Part shown: positions 1-11,006 of the stretch, in pieces
Layout: every line of letters starts with the position of its first letter
Numbering within the stretch: the first letter of the stretch is position 1
NCBI GenBank assembly: GCA_029339505.1
Contig: JAQISU010000115.1
Coordinates: 4,505,001-4,569,000, forward strand
DNA: 64,000 nt
DNA from: Unio delphinus
Taxonomy: Eukaryota > Mollusca > Bivalvia > Unionida > Unionidae
Direction: 5' to 3'
Position numbers and translations under genes: made by a program
The notes under the pieces: generated by a model
What the model saw: only the letters and a program-made list of their open reading frames with translations
What the model was told of the DNA's origin: nothing
Database searches by the model: none

Positions 1-1559
1 GGCAATTCCCATGTGTCCTCCCATGAGAGTCTCGTGTGCGTGTTTTAACACTTCGCTTCTCTTTCGGCACGACAACTTGCTTTAAGTGTTCGCTGCCTTT
101 CCTGGCGTGGCGATACAAGATTCCCTTCTTGTACGCGAACTTCACCGCGCCATTTGGAGTTTCTTTCTCTGTTCCTGCTACAGCATGGTTGTGCAACTGG
201 ACCAGAGTTGCGTCTTCTTGTTGCAGCTTCCTCAACTCGGCCGGAAGAACGTTACTCACCGGTGACGATGTAACTTCCATCGGCTTCGCTTTCGTCTGCC
301 GACTCTTGGACCTGGTATCCACAGCACTCACTGGTATCAGTGTGCAGGTTTCGGCGTTCGGTTGTGGCAACACATAACGACATCCCAGTATGAAGTCATG
401 TGATAGACCATCCAAGCACGCAGCTTCAATTTTCCCCTTCACGTACGGCGAATCGAGGTCAATGTCAGCCACTGGCAATGAGTCACGCGCTCTGTTCGCG
501 TACTGAACTTCGATTACCTCCCCTGTGTAATCCTCGGGCTTAACGTACTTCCTGTCGACTAGGACTGGGACACTACACCCGGTGTCATACAAGATGGTGT
601 CACCTTCTCCGTTGACAATTTCAGATGCAAGATTTGAAGGTTTGCATCTTACTCCCGGCTCGAAATCCTTCCTAGCGACGGCATTCACCTGCGTCTGTCT
701 TCCTTTGGAACAGTCCTTGGCTATATGCCTTGGGCGCTTGCAGTTGTAACACGCCGACCTGCAAATCCCGCTTTCGGAGGTGAGGCCTGTCCAGGTCTAT
801 GGGTGACATCCCTACCTGTAGATCCCCCTCCGGCTCTCCCGTCGCCCTGACGGTTACGGACAGCCGGCTCCACCTCAAGCACCCGGCGCGACTCAGTGGG
901 TCGGGGCCGGTTCGCAGCCCCGGAACTTCCACTCTTTCAGTGCGCCTGTCCGTATCGCTCCGCCATGCTAGCGATCTCTTCGAGCGTACGGTGCACCCTC
1001 TCTGCTTGGAAAATTGTCAACTCGCGATGGTAAGTACTCAAGACATGTTCTTTGAGTATAACCTCGCGTAACCCGTCGTACGATCGTTCGACTTCGGCCA
1101 TCTTCATCCAATTCTCAAATAACCCTCGAACAAGGTTGTGGAATTGAGAGTGGGTTTCTGTTGCCTTTCTCGTCGATTCCCGAAAACGTTTACGGTACGT
1201 TTCGGCGGTCAGCCGATAATGGCAAAGAAGGGCCTTCTTGAGCGCATTATAATCGTCAGCATCGTCTGCAGTTAAGCCGTGGTAGACTTCACGAGCTGCA
1301 CTTTGCAAAAAGGCTGAAACATTATCGCCCAATGCTGCTCAGGAACTTTATGAGCGTGAGCAAGTTTCTCAAACTGCAGGAGAAAATCGTCGATAGACTC
1401 CTCCTCATCGTTGAACCGCGGCATGTTTATCTGGGCCATTCGTGGTCGATGAAAGGTCGTCGGGTTCCTCCGGAACTCGTACTGGCGTCGTCCCCATCGA
1501 TGTCCCTAGCTGCTAGCTTTACTTTCTTCATTTCGAGCGTGTAAGTCTGGCTAGCGCTA

Positions 1560-1646
<87 letters not shown>

Positions 1647-1784
1647 TTCGGCTGCCATCACTTTTTCTGCCTTCCATTCCTTGATTCTTTCTTCGATAAA
1701 TGCTGCCAGGCGATCTCCCTCGCATCCAAGATCTTCCGACCCCATGGCACGGTACTCCTTGATCATTTGCCTTTCTGTAGCCAT
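1..1784 (-). pseudogene. Ty3/Gypsy-like gag-protease relic
   Basis: Read on the minus strand this is the 5' part of an LTR retrotransposon. From 1784 downward there is a gag N-terminus running into a Glu-Arg tract made by the CT microsatellite, then a gag/SCAN-like helical domain (about 1440-937), a CCHC zinc knuckle of spacing CX2CX4HX4C near 690-755, and an aspartic protease with the DTG triad (LYDTGCS) near 560-600. A helical segment like the one between protease and RT in some Gypsy elements reaches position 1; the rest of pol would lie left of the window. The segments lie in different frames with stops, for example near 1335 and 1530, so it is decayed. Confidence 0.8.
1562..1644. repeat. 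(CT)n microsatellite inside the gag relic
   Basis: An unbroken dinucleotide tract of about 83 bp. On the minus strand it encodes Glu-Arg repeats within the gag N-terminal region, and length change here is a likely cause of the frame loss. Confidence 0.98.
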
Positions 1785-3743
1785 GTTGTTATACTAATAC
1801 CTTGTCTCGACCCTACTAGCAATGGACATATATTACAAGTTCCTAACCAAATACTTACCTGTCGACAACAACTAACTTCGTTCAGGTAAGATATTTGCTC
1901 GATATTTGCTTCACAATTACTGCAGGTAATTAATGATCTACAAAGCATACAGATATCAAACATAACAAACACAAGATTAGAAAATCAGAAAAATGCAAAA
2001 TACACAGGATGGAAAATAACTCACAACTGTTTCACACTGTTCACTAATACTCCTAACAAATAAACATTAGGTCTTTAAAATAATATTTATGTTTAATTCA
2101 AATCCGGGACGAAGCGCCCACTGTGGCGTTTGCAAAGGTTGGGGTGGGGTACTTCCAATATATTAATTAAAATATTATGTAGGTTCCACCTGGCTCGTGA
2201 ATTTATAAAGTTAAATTAAAGACGAAATAGATGTACAGCACTGAGCCCCCAGTCAGCACTGCCGACGGTTAGACTATATAGAACACGAAGATGAAATTCA
2301 AAACAATAACAATTTAATAAAGTCTATAATTTTAAATGATAACTCAATCACTCGTCCTCCAAGTGATAGCCTACATCATCTCGTGATTTTCAGTGTGAAT
2401 TCGATTTCCCCCCTGGCCTTTGGTTCTACTCATCTCTTTATTCCGTTTTTCTCACTCCTCCTGGATTTCCCCTCTCCCGACTTATCTCCTTCCTTCTCCT
2501 TTATCCCGTCTCTCTATCTGAGACTATTGGGACCACTTTCACTGGTCTGTCCCCCGAAGCTTCCTCTCCCGACTTCTCTCCTTCCTTCCTTTTTCTTCTG
2601 TGTCTCTATCGGAGACACTGGAACTACTATCACTAGTCTGTCCCTCGAAGCTTCCTGTGAAAACCACAAGGCGTTAACATCTGGTTTATCGAATCTCACC
2701 TCACACTAAATCATCAATTAATCATCAGATAAGGCTATTACTTTTTAGGTCACGCATACACACACATCGAAATTTCCACACCCTCTTACAGGGAAAACAA
2801 TGGTGTAATAACACGGTATCATACATACATCAATACATTGTATCACATCAGTATATCCAAATATATATTTAATCTCATTGTACTTACAAGATTACAACAA
2901 CAGACGCATGTCTGTACACTACACTCCCACAAGCGTACACAAATATTCAAATATTCATATTACTAATTTCTCAGAGTGCAACCATTTCAAAGACACAATT
3001 CAATTCAACAATTTCAAAATACATTTGCATGGACAAATGTGCTAGTCGACTATAAAACTCTTACGACGGCTAGCAAGAAATATGATTCTTTACAAATATG
3101 AACTCATTCTTCAAAATATACAAACATATTAATATCACAAAATAATTATTCCTACTACGATTCTTGTAATAATAATAAGTATATCTACGATCAACAATTA
3201 AATGCAGTCGCATTCAGCAAAGATCGAACAAGTAGCTCACTGACCTTTTGGAAGCTACACTTAGAATCCTATTCTATGGTTTTTCCCGCCAATAACGTGT
3301 GGCTGACCGGAGTCGCTATCTTCTGGCAAAAGTGGCAATCTCTCCAAAGAACTATAGCGCACTAAAGCTTGCTTGCAGGTCTAAGGATATCATACTTAGC
3401 CCAAATCAGGGTCCCGCCCCTATCTCGATTCCGATTGGGTAGCGCTGGGGCCCTGTCCTATCGACTAATTCAACCTGGCTGTCAGTCTGCGTATCAAGAA
3501 GATAAGGCACGTCCACTCCTTCTGGCAACTTCTTTGATCTACATAAGCGCGTTCCACACAAGGTGAGAATTGCACTTCTGACGGCCTTGGTTGGGCTTCC
3601 CATCCTATCCAGGCAAACTTACGTAAGGGATAGTGTTAGCCTGCGGTCATGTTTAACAATAAACAGTGGCTTGTCCGAATTACTTTGATTACACGTTTCT
3701 AATTTAACTTTGGGTCGGGCAAAGCGCCACACACTACAGATTC
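1785..3743 (-). other. LTR/leader region of Gypsy-like relics
   Basis: No coding sequence is recognised. The part next to gag is the presumed untranslated leader, and 2125 upward is presumed LTR. A second primer-site-like motif, TGGCGCTTTGCCCGACCCA on the minus strand, lies at 3711-3729, suggesting a second related LTR end or a nested insertion. No matched LTR pair could be delimited. Confidence 0.35.
2102..2120 (-). other. Primer-binding-site-like sequence of the Gypsy relic
   Basis: On the minus strand TGGGCGCTTCGTCCC follows an end ...GCCACA. A TGG start complementary to a tRNA 3' CCA just after a CA-ended LTR, and ~320 bp upstream of gag, is the usual place for a primer-binding site. Confidence 0.6.
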
Positions 3744-4657
3744 TCATGATACGATTTTTATTTAATATAAGGAATATTCCTTTCATTTACTGGTGGTTAG
3801 TAGCATTATGTTTATTGAAATTATAGTTTAACTCATGTTTGTTTTGGCATCGACTGATGCAGCGAATGGCAGTAGCAAGTAGGTCGTGGTTCTGAGTCCA
3901 GATGCATCGCTTAAAAGAAGCGAATTTATGCAAAATAAGTGGGGAACAATGATTTAAGAATAAAGCTGATCAACTGCAATATATAATGATGGAAAATATG
4001 TGAAATCATATAGATGGAGATAATGTGACGTGTGCATTTATGACCCAGACTTTAACAAAGAGAAATATTAGTATTGGTTCTGAGCACGGATGCAAACATT
4101 GATACGGTACTGTATTGCTCAAGTGCATGAATCTTTGATGTAAGTAAAATAACATGAAAGTCAGGAACAGTATAAAATATGGCGATTTATGCAGCACACG
4201 AAATTTCAAATAAGCTATTAAAGATGTTACATAGAGTATGGTATTTTATGTATGAAGTTGCTTTGGTTCCCAGCCGGGATGTTACCATCGATGAAGTAAA
4301 TATCCGTATTCTACATGTTATCGGCGTATGATTGTGATGAGAACGTGAATTGATATACGGTAATAAAGATTTGATTCTTATTGTCATTTGTTCTGAAAGA
4401 TGTGTGGGTATTGGAACTCTACTTTTTATAACTTTCTTTCACCAGGACTTGATGGTTCTAGGCAAGGATGTTATAGGTCAGCTTGCAGTAATGAGCAGAC
4501 TTTGTTCGATTGTTGCCTATATATCCTCATGATATGATTTGTGTTTATAATAAAAGGATTAATTCATTCGCTAACTGGTGGTTAGTGTCAGGTGGTTATT
4601 GTAAACAATAGTTATACTGATTTTTATCCTGGCATCAACTTGTGTTGTGACAGGCAG
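3744..4657. repeat. ~785-bp tandem repeat, left part, interrupted by Polinton copy 1
   Basis: The segment from CTCATGATACGATTT (3744) recurs at about 4528 and ACTGGTGGTTAG at 3789 recurs at 4574, a period near 785 bp. Inside, a box of form GGTTCYNAGCNNNGATG recurs about every 190 bp (near 3888, 4076, 4264, 4452). The second unit stops at 4657 where Polinton copy 1 begins and resumes at 20086. Confidence 0.75.
4653..4657. repeat. Target-site duplication, left (GGCAG)
   Basis: GGCAG abuts the first base of the left inverted repeat, and the same five bases follow the right one at 20081-20085. Polintons are usually described with 6-bp duplications; only five bases match here. Confidence 0.85.
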
Positions 4658-4921
4658 AGCAGCAGAGAGGGTGAACCCTACAACGTTTTGAGACAAAATT
4701 TGATTGAAATCCTTAAAACGATCCTTCCTACGATCTCATTTTAACCAAAAAAAATGTCTCAGGGGCAAACCCTACAACGTTTTTAGACAAAAAATTTATT
4801 GAAATCTTAATGAGCTTTCCCTACGAAATCTCATTTTAACTAAAAAAATGAAAACGGAGATTTTTACGATTTTTTAATCAATTTTGGTCGCAACTTGTTG
4901 TCATCCGCCCTCTCTGCTGCT
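4658..4921 (+). repeat. Left terminal inverted repeat, copy 1
   Basis: Begins AGCAGCAGAGAGGG and ends CCCTCTCTGCTGCT, so the TIR is itself closed by a short inverted repeat. Inside, a module with CCTACAACGTTTT is repeated. It matches 19732-20080 in reverse, which has one extra ~88-bp module. Confidence 0.92.
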
Positions 4922-5029
4922 ATGGGTTAATAAAAATAATAAATGATTTTAACCGAATATTTGATCGAGTCCGATACGATATCGTGTCCGAGGATCAAGC
5001 AAATTTATTGTTGCGAATCCGTACGGGGT

Positions 5030-5608
5030 TTACTGAGCATGACTAAAGAAATCTCGAAATTGATTGAAGTCCATATCAGAGCACCATGTCTGCCAAATAT
5101 TTCTAAGAGTATGAGTATCAACTCCGTTGAATACAGACAATAAATTGCAGTTATCTCTGATCACTTTTGGAACCTGAGTGTAGCGTTGAGTGACATATAT
5201 CACGTAAGTGTTTTTGTGACGCCCACGGGAAAATATTCTAGCAGGATTCTTTTGTTTATCCAACATTATATCGTCGTATACGACTAAATTGTTAATATCT
5301 CCATCAATATCATCAATACTCGGTGCTTCATCGATATCGGTTATAAAATCAATGGCGTTCTCACCCTTAATTTCTGATGCATTCTCGTTAAAATCCTTTA
5401 ACACTTCATAACATCGTTGATCATCTACGCTAGGGGCAATTAAATACAACTTATCCCACTTCATCCATCTCATTATTAAATTGAGCAACAATTGCGTTTT
5501 ACCGGATCCAGATGGCCCGATTATAATCATCCGGATAGAGTTTGGTAGCGCTGCATGATGCTTAATTGGTTCTCTTGTTTTAGTCGCCGAAAAATCAATT
5601 ATATCCAT
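5030..5608 (-). CDS. A32-like DNA-packaging ATPase, C-terminus truncated (copy 1)
   Basis: FtsK/HerA-class packaging ATPase, expected to pump the genome into the capsid. Walker A GPSGSGKTQL lies about 30 residues in and Walker B is LVVYDDIM, followed by a conserved arginine/threonine-rich sensor region. The start at 5608 matches copy 2 (MDIIDFS/MNVIDYS); an in-frame ATG at 5620 is possible. An in-frame TAA at 5030-5032 removes the last ~26 codons, which stay readable to an old stop at 4949-4951. Divergent from the zinc-ribbon gene at 5626 with only 17 bp between. Confidence 0.88.
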   Translation of the reverse strand: MDIIDFSATKTREPIKHHAALPNSIRMIIIGPSGSGKTQLLLNLIMRWMKWDKLYLIAPSVDDQRCYEVLKDFNENASEIKGENAIDFITDIDEAPSIDDIDGDINNLVVYDDIMLDKQKNPARIFSRGRHKNTYVIYVTQRYTQVPKVIRDNCNLLSVFNGVDTHTLRNIWQTWCSDMDFNQFRDFFSHAQ

Positions 5609-5625
5609 ATCTCTATACATAAATT

Positions 5626-5799
5626 ATGGATCTATATTGTATGAAGTGTAAAACGCGTACTTGCACAAATGATGTGACGACGGTTACAACTAAAAATAAC
5701 ATATCAGCACTTACTGGTAGATGTGCAACATGTGGTATTAAAAAGTTCAGATTTGTTTCTACAAAATCAAAGATTTTACAATCCGGAGATGTTTTTTAA
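5626..5799 (+). CDS. Zinc-ribbon small protein, probably N-terminal part of a PLA2 fusion (copy 1)
   Basis: 57 residues with two CxxC pairs (CMKC and CATC) and a closing KKFRF motif, a DUF5679-like zinc ribbon by my recollection. The frame ends at TAA 5797-5799 inside T6A7. The frame one base back continues into the PLA2-like protein. In related Polintons I recall the ribbon and PLA2 domain in one protein, so this is either a decayed or a frameshift-expressed fusion; compare 35687-35869. Confidence 0.7.
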   Translation: MDLYCMKCKTRTCTNDVTTVTTKNNISALTGRCATCGIKKFRFVSTKSKILQSGDVF

Positions 5800-5828
5800 A
5801 AAAACGAGGAGGTGATATCGCAGCCAAA

Positions 5829-6164
5829 TTGGCAAAGCTCCCTGGAACCCCATGGGCAAAGTACCCCGGAGAAAAGCACCTTCCAGGATATAGCTACTGT
5901 GGACCGGGAACCAGACTTGATATCAGACTCAATGATCAAAATCAACCCAACCCCGGTGAAGAACCAATAAACGCCATTGATAAGGCCTGTCACCTTCATG
6001 ATGCTGCTTATAAAAGCAGCAATCTGCAACACAGACATCTCGCGGATGTGAAATTAATTCATGCGTTAAATGCTATTCCTGATAAATCCTTCAAAGAAAA
6101 ATTGGCTTCATTTTTAATAAAATCGGCTATGAAAAGTAAATTGATGTTAGGTGCCGGTAATTAA
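5829..6164 (+). CDS. Phospholipase-A2-like capsid-associated protein (copy 1)
   Basis: A secreted-PLA2-type core as found in parvovirus VP1 and Polintons: calcium-loop YCGPGTRLD at about residues 29-37 and catalytic CHLHDAAY at about 55-62. The family role is membrane breach during entry. The open frame extends upstream past the first ATG to about 5800 (KKRGGD), so the annotated ATG may not be the true start. The C-terminal half is helical and basic. Integrase follows after 4 bp. Confidence 0.82.
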   Translation: MAKLPGTPWAKYPGEKHLPGYSYCGPGTRLDIRLNDQNQPNPGEEPINAIDKACHLHDAAYKSSNLQHRHLADVKLIHALNAIPDKSFKEKLASFLIKSAMKSKLMLGAGN

Positions 6165-6168
6165 TAAT

Positions 6169-6957
6169 ATGGAATCAATTTATTATTCCCCAAGAGGATA
6201 CTGGAGGGGTAAATCAGCAGTCCATAAACTCGCTAGCGCTGCAAAAGTGAAAAAAACCACTGCGGCTAATTGGTTATCCAAACAGGCACTATGGCAAATT
6301 TATCTACCACCGCCTAAACAAATTCAATTCTCGCATTTTGATGTGACCGCTCCTAATGAAGTTCATCAGGCTGATATATTATTTCTGCCACATGATCGTG
6401 GTTACAAATATGCTTTAACCGTAGTTGATATTGCAAGTCGATACAAAGAAGCAGAACCGTTGAAAACAAAATCAGCCACTGAAGTCGCTTCTGCATTTGA
6501 GAGGATTTATCGACGAGGTCCTCTGCACTGGCCAAATCTATTGCAGGTTGATCCTGGCAAGGAATTTCAGGGTGCAGTGTTATCTACAATGAAACATCAT
6601 AATGTCACCATACGACGAGGGCATACTGCGCTACATCGCGATCAGGCCATTGTAGAACGATTTAATCGGACGATTGCTGAGCGGTTATTTGGATATCAAT
6701 ACGCAAAAGAATTCATTCAAGAAAAGCGATCCCGTGAATGGGTCAAAAGGTTACCAGCTGTGATTACCGCACTGAATAATGAGATTACTAGAACAATCAA
6801 CATGAAACCTAGCAACGCTATTAAAAAGAAGTCAATACCTGAAAAACCACAAAAAGATTTCAAAGAACCAATTCTTGGTAGTAATGTCATTGTGAGGTAC
6901 TTATACGAACCAGGAGAGCTTGAAGGGGGTAGAAAAAGGGCTACTGATCCTATTTGA
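6169..6957 (+). pseudogene. Retrovirus-like integrase, truncated (copy 1)
   Basis: rve-family DDE integrase that would insert the element. Catalytic residues visible: D in HQADILF, D in LQVDPGKEF, then 34 residues to E in QAIVERFNR. The start at 6169 matches copy 2 (MESIYYS). The frame stops at TGA 6955-6957 where copy 2 has TGG, and a further 1-base loss near 6996 disrupts the C-terminal chromodomain-side tail, which in copy 2 runs about 66 residues more. The catalytic core is intact. Confidence 0.88.
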
Positions 6958-7104
6958 AGTGTTACTGCACACAAGATATCTAGTATAACACGATCAATGG
7001 TAGACCTCCAGTCTATAAACTGGATTCAACTGCCCCTCAGCGGGGTTTTACTCGACAACAACTACAGGTAATTCCCGAGGATACTCAATTGCCACCGCAT
7101 GGTC

Positions 7105-10100
7105 TTAACTAGCACCGTTGCGTCTATTGCACTCAAGACAAGTCAACATCACATTGTTTCTGACATGACCGAGATTGTTATTTTTTCTGTCTACGGTGAA
7201 TTGGCGAGGATCCTTATCCGAATACTGCCAACGCATTATACAATTGCAACTCGCGCAGTGATTATTCTGTTGTTGTTTCAGCGTAATTATTAATTTAGCA
7301 TCACTATCAAATTCTCGTTGTATTTTTTTTGTCCTGTTGTTTGTAACCGGGGAGTTTTTTTTATTAATGATGCTAACATCAATATCACTTATTTTTGTGT
7401 CATTATCATCGAAAACAACTCTTTGAAGTTGATTTATTTTTCGTACTCTGGATACTGCGAGATAGACTAAATTCGACCATTCGATGTGATTATCCACCAT
7501 CCAAACAATTGTATCCGATATAGTCAATCCCTGTGAAGAGTGTATTGTTGCTGCGTATCCTAGCGTCCACGGGGATTTATTAGCACGCAATGCATTTTCG
7601 ACGACGCTGATATCAACCAGCACAATATCATTTAATACGAGAATTTGTTTTTCACTCTGTCCTGGAATATCAACTTCAATGTTCTGTTTTCGTGTATTCG
7701 ATGGCCTATAACAAAGGGGTACTGGAAGCGTTGCAAATTTTTCTTTATTCAATTCAAATAACTTCATCTGAAGTGTATCCCTGACTATTTTTCTACTTGC
7801 AATTATCAAATCATTTGGTCTCCATGTTTCCCAGAAATCATTCATTGGAGTTTCTGAAATCACTTCACGCGCTATTTCGCATTGGATTCTATCCGGTTGT
7901 AATCTAATTAGTTTCTTAAATTCTCGTAATCGTTCATCAAGTGATCTATAATCAGTGGTGATTTCTTCATAGTAGTCTACAAAACCCTTTAGCCATTCAT
8001 GTGGGGATGCACCGATAAATGGTGGTGGTTGGCCGAGATCACCGCACATGACGACTTTTGTGTTTTTGTTTAACAACCACTCAAGAAATGTTTGTAATAC
8101 ATCTAATGACACTGTGCATATTTCATCCCAGATTATGATTTCAGGAATGAATTTATCACCCATACGCTCGGGAGTCCATTTGTCACCCTTCCATCGAAAG
8201 AAACTGTGGTAAGTGCAAGCATTTACCCCTCGCTGTATCATCTCTCTGGCGAGTCTGTGAGTCGATGTTTGCACAATCATGGTTGACCGACGAAATAATT
8301 CAATTGCACGAGTTGTCTTTCCTGACCCACCACAACCGTTTAAATAAACTGTCTTGTATCTACATACTGGATCAGATACCGGTGGTGCATTACAAAGTTC
8401 TGATTGAATTTCAATACGGTTACAACAAAGATATTTATCATCCATGGCAACGTCTGCGGATTCACAATACTCATGTAGCATCTCCTTTTTAAATCGCCAA
8501 CGCCCCCAATTTTCTTCGGGATCTGTAAATGCCGCTACAGCTGATTTGTACTTATTGTGTATATACATCGAATCAGTGGCCACCCTAACCGCGGTATTAG
8601 GAAATCTATTTATCATCGAAAATAGATTAATAGAAGCATAGGCTAGCATTGAACTTCTCAAATGTGTGTACTGGGAATTATATCCATCACAGTAGGTAAC
8701 AACCGTACCTAATTTCTCACCATTGGATAGAAAAGCATCCTTACGGGATACAAGTTTTCCCTGTTTCATTAAATCCGCTACAATAAAATCGTATTCAGCG
8801 ACGTCTATGATCAACCGCGAAGAATAGTTTGCATTGTCGTATCGTCCACCCTGGGTAAATTTACCGATTATTCTTCGTCCGAGATCCTTTGCTTGTTTTT
8901 TTTCACTTTCAAATAACTTCTTAGACCAATTTATGATTTCTTCTTCACTGAAATCTGGACACTGTTTTCGTAGTTCGCTGATTATTCTATCTAGATCGGG
9001 TTGTGGTAGCCAAACTTCTTTCTGAGCTCGATAGCATATAATAGCCTCGGAAACAATCAACGATATTAGCATACCACAATCAATCATATATCTCAATAGC
9101 ACTATTGGCATCCAGGCCTTTTCAGATAGGTGTCTACCGAGCCAAACATAACTACACGGATGTAACCCTGTAGCGAGTTCAAATGATATCACACGAGCGA
9201 ATCCGGTTAAATCAAAATCAGGCAATGGTCCATTAATCGCAACACGAGTCATTTCATGTGTGGGGTGTCCAAATCGTTTGAAGTACTCAGCACATTCCCC
9301 ATATCCGAGAAAACTTCCGGGATAACACGCGGATATATCAATTGAAATCATACCATCACGTGAGTATTTCGTATTCCACAGTCCTCCATGACCAAATTCG
9401 ACGCAACTCAATTTAACATCCTCGAGAAAATCACTTCGTGTTGGACGCCATGAGTTTTTTTCTCTTGCGAAGTGAGCTACCACTGATGGAATAGTAAAAC
9501 TATCCGTGAGTAGTTTTTCATGGGAATTCTCCGGTGAAAAATCACTAGCGATTTTTCTCATTCTATTATCTAATTCTTCAACGCGATATAATTCTCCATT
9601 TGGTTTTACAAATTGATCGAATCCTATTTCGGGATCTTCATCACTTCTAAGTAACCACACTGACACAGGATCATCTTTACACAACGCATGAATAGCATCG
9701 AATAATCTCTCTTCATAGAAAACATCCCCGACGAACTCCTTAGGAATATATTTCACGGTTCGTTCTCGTGGAAATATTGTTACCGCAGGTGTCCACGCGT
9801 GTTTGTTATGATCAATAATCTGTATTGGCGCTCCATTTTTTTTATATTTCGGTTCGTATAAAACCTCTCCGGTTATCGTCATAACGGTTATTGGGAATCG
9901 TAATGATGTTTCTAATTTAGCTATATCAGAAATCTTTGCACCATGCTGTTTCACTGTCAGTTCCCACTCGGTTATTTTCCTACGTCGCAGATCAGTTAGT
10001 TTATTTCCTCGGGATGCATTTGTGAAGTGTTCTATTATTCGTTCTGCTAAACAATTAAGCCCTGACGAATATTTCATAGGAGCTAGTTTTGCGATATCGG

Positions 10101-10608
10101 GTTTATCATTTAACGGATATATCCCATAAACCATTGCTGTTACGGGATAAGATCTTTCGTAGTATGGCTTATCGATTCCGGTTAGAATTCCTGGTTTGGA
10201 ATCTCTACTCACAATGACAGCTTTTTTATTCTTGAGGATTGGTTCAAATTTATCCCTAATAATCCATTTGCCATCGACTTCGATAATGAATTTGATTCGG
10301 AAAAAATGCCGTTTTTCCCCAACACGTGATATTATCACTGCTGCTTTTTCATCATTCATGGTAGCATCAACAACACCATCAATTCGAAATGTTGACCAAC
10401 AATAAGATGCTCCATCACGCTTGAATTCATTAAAACAGTCTCTGATTTTACTAATCATGGCTTTATCAAGAATTGTATTCTTTGGTGTATTAGAAACTAT
10501 ATCGAGATTGAATTGAGCATCTTTCCAGGGTAATCTCTTGGACGTTTTTTTTGGTTTATCGAGATTAAATTTAGGACTAATTTTTAATAATCTCTTAAAC
10601 TCTTTCAT
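7105..10608 (-). CDS. Family B DNA polymerase-SF1 helicase-HNH fusion (copy 1)
   Basis: 1167 residues with three modules. Residues ~1-740 hold family B polymerase motifs: motif A DISACYPGSF and motif C ATDSMY. Residues ~760-1090 are an SF1 (Pif1/RecD-like) helicase: Walker A GCGGSGKTT, Walker B IIWDEIC, GDLGQPPP, and late motifs HSSQGLT and AVSRVRK. The last ~60 residues hold CxxC pairs and an HNH/EndoVII-like motif (VDRKNNN...GHVRNNV). Protein-primed replication is inferred from Polinton biology. The end lies tail-to-tail with the integrase. The start lies inside an N-terminal repeat (10560-10964), so the true initiation codon is uncertain. Confidence 0.88.
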   Translation of the reverse strand: MKEFKRLLKISPKFNLDKPKKTSKRLPWKDAQFNLDIVSNTPKNTILDKAMISKIRDCFNEFKRDGASYCWSTFRIDGVVDATMNDEKAAVIISRVGEKRHFFRIKFIIEVDGKWIIRDKFEPILKNKKAVIVSRDSKPGILTGIDKPYYERSYPVTAMVYGIYPLNDKPDIAKLAPMKYSSGLNCLAERIIEHFTNASRGNKLTDLRRRKITEWELTVKQHGAKISDIAKLETSLRFPITVMTITGEVLYEPKYKKNGAPIQIIDHNKHAWTPAVTIFPRERTVKYIPKEFVGDVFYEERLFDAIHALCKDDPVSVWLLRSDEDPEIGFDQFVKPNGELYRVEELDNRMRKIASDFSPENSHEKLLTDSFTIPSVVAHFAREKNSWRPTRSDFLEDVKLSCVEFGHGGLWNTKYSRDGMISIDISACYPGSFLGYGECAEYFKRFGHPTHEMTRVAINGPLPDFDLTGFARVISFELATGLHPCSYVWLGRHLSEKAWMPIVLLRYMIDCGMLISLIVSEAIICYRAQKEVWLPQPDLDRIISELRKQCPDFSEEEIINWSKKLFESEKKQAKDLGRRIIGKFTQGGRYDNANYSSRLIIDVAEYDFIVADLMKQGKLVSRKDAFLSNGEKLGTVVTYCDGYNSQYTHLRSSMLAYASINLFSMINRFPNTAVRVATDSMYIHNKYKSAVAAFTDPEENWGRWRFKKEMLHEYCESADVAMDDKYLCCNRIEIQSELCNAPPVSDPVCRYKTVYLNGCGGSGKTTRAIELFRRSTMIVQTSTHRLAREMIQRGVNACTYHSFFRWKGDKWTPERMGDKFIPEIIIWDEICTVSLDVLQTFLEWLLNKNTKVVMCGDLGQPPPFIGASPHEWLKGFVDYYEEITTDYRSLDERLREFKKLIRLQPDRIQCEIAREVISETPMNDFWETWRPNDLIIASRKIVRDTLQMKLFELNKEKFATLPVPLCYRPSNTRKQNIEVDIPGQSEKQILVLNDIVLVDISVVENALRANKSPWTLGYAATIHSSQGLTISDTIVWMVDNHIEWSNLVYLAVSRVRKINQLQRVVFDDNDTKISDIDVSIINKKNSPVTNNRTKKIQREFDSDAKLIITLKQQQNNHCASCNCIMRWQYSDKDPRQFTVDRKNNNLGHVRNNVMLTCLECNRRNGAS

Positions 10609-10964
10609 GTTTCCGTCTCTTGGACATTTTTTGGGTTTATTGAGATTAAATTTAGGATTAATTTTGTTACGTTTTTTTGGTTTATCGAGATTAAATTTAG
10701 GACTAATTTTAATAATCTCTTAAACTCTTTCATGTTTCCGTCTCTTGGACGTTTGAGATTAATTTTGTTACGTTTTTTTGGTTTATCGAGATTAAATTTA
10801 GGACTAATTTTTAATAATCTCTTAAACTCTTTCATGATTCCGTCTCTTGGACGTTTTTTGGGTCTATCGATATTAAATTTAGGACTAATTTTTAATAATC
10901 TCTTAAACTCCTTATCAGCATTGAATTCAGCATTTTTCGAAGGCGTTTTCCTTAATTCCCTCAT
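10560..10964 (-). repeat. Tandem repeat at the 5' end of the polymerase gene (copy 1)
   Basis: About five imperfect units encoding MKEFKRLLKISPKFNLDKPKK-type peptides, each restarting with ATGAAAGAGTTTAAG. Unit lengths vary and shift frame, so the upstream frame starting at 10964 (MRELRKTP) overlaps the main frame by four bases. Copy 3 has a longer, in-frame version; copy 2 has a single unit. Confidence 0.85.
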
Positions 10965-11006
10965 GCTATAATTAAAACAAGCATTTAAATGAAGAATTTA
11001 TATATA

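Noticed and set aside
799..1071. Plus-strand frame opposite the gag relic
   Set aside because: Antisense shadow; the minus strand carries gag, zinc knuckle and protease motifs.
1540..1562. GCTAGCGCTAG sequence in the gag relic as a mini-hairpin
   Set aside because: Has a CTAG core but lacks the GAAA/TTTC outer arms that define the Polinton family.
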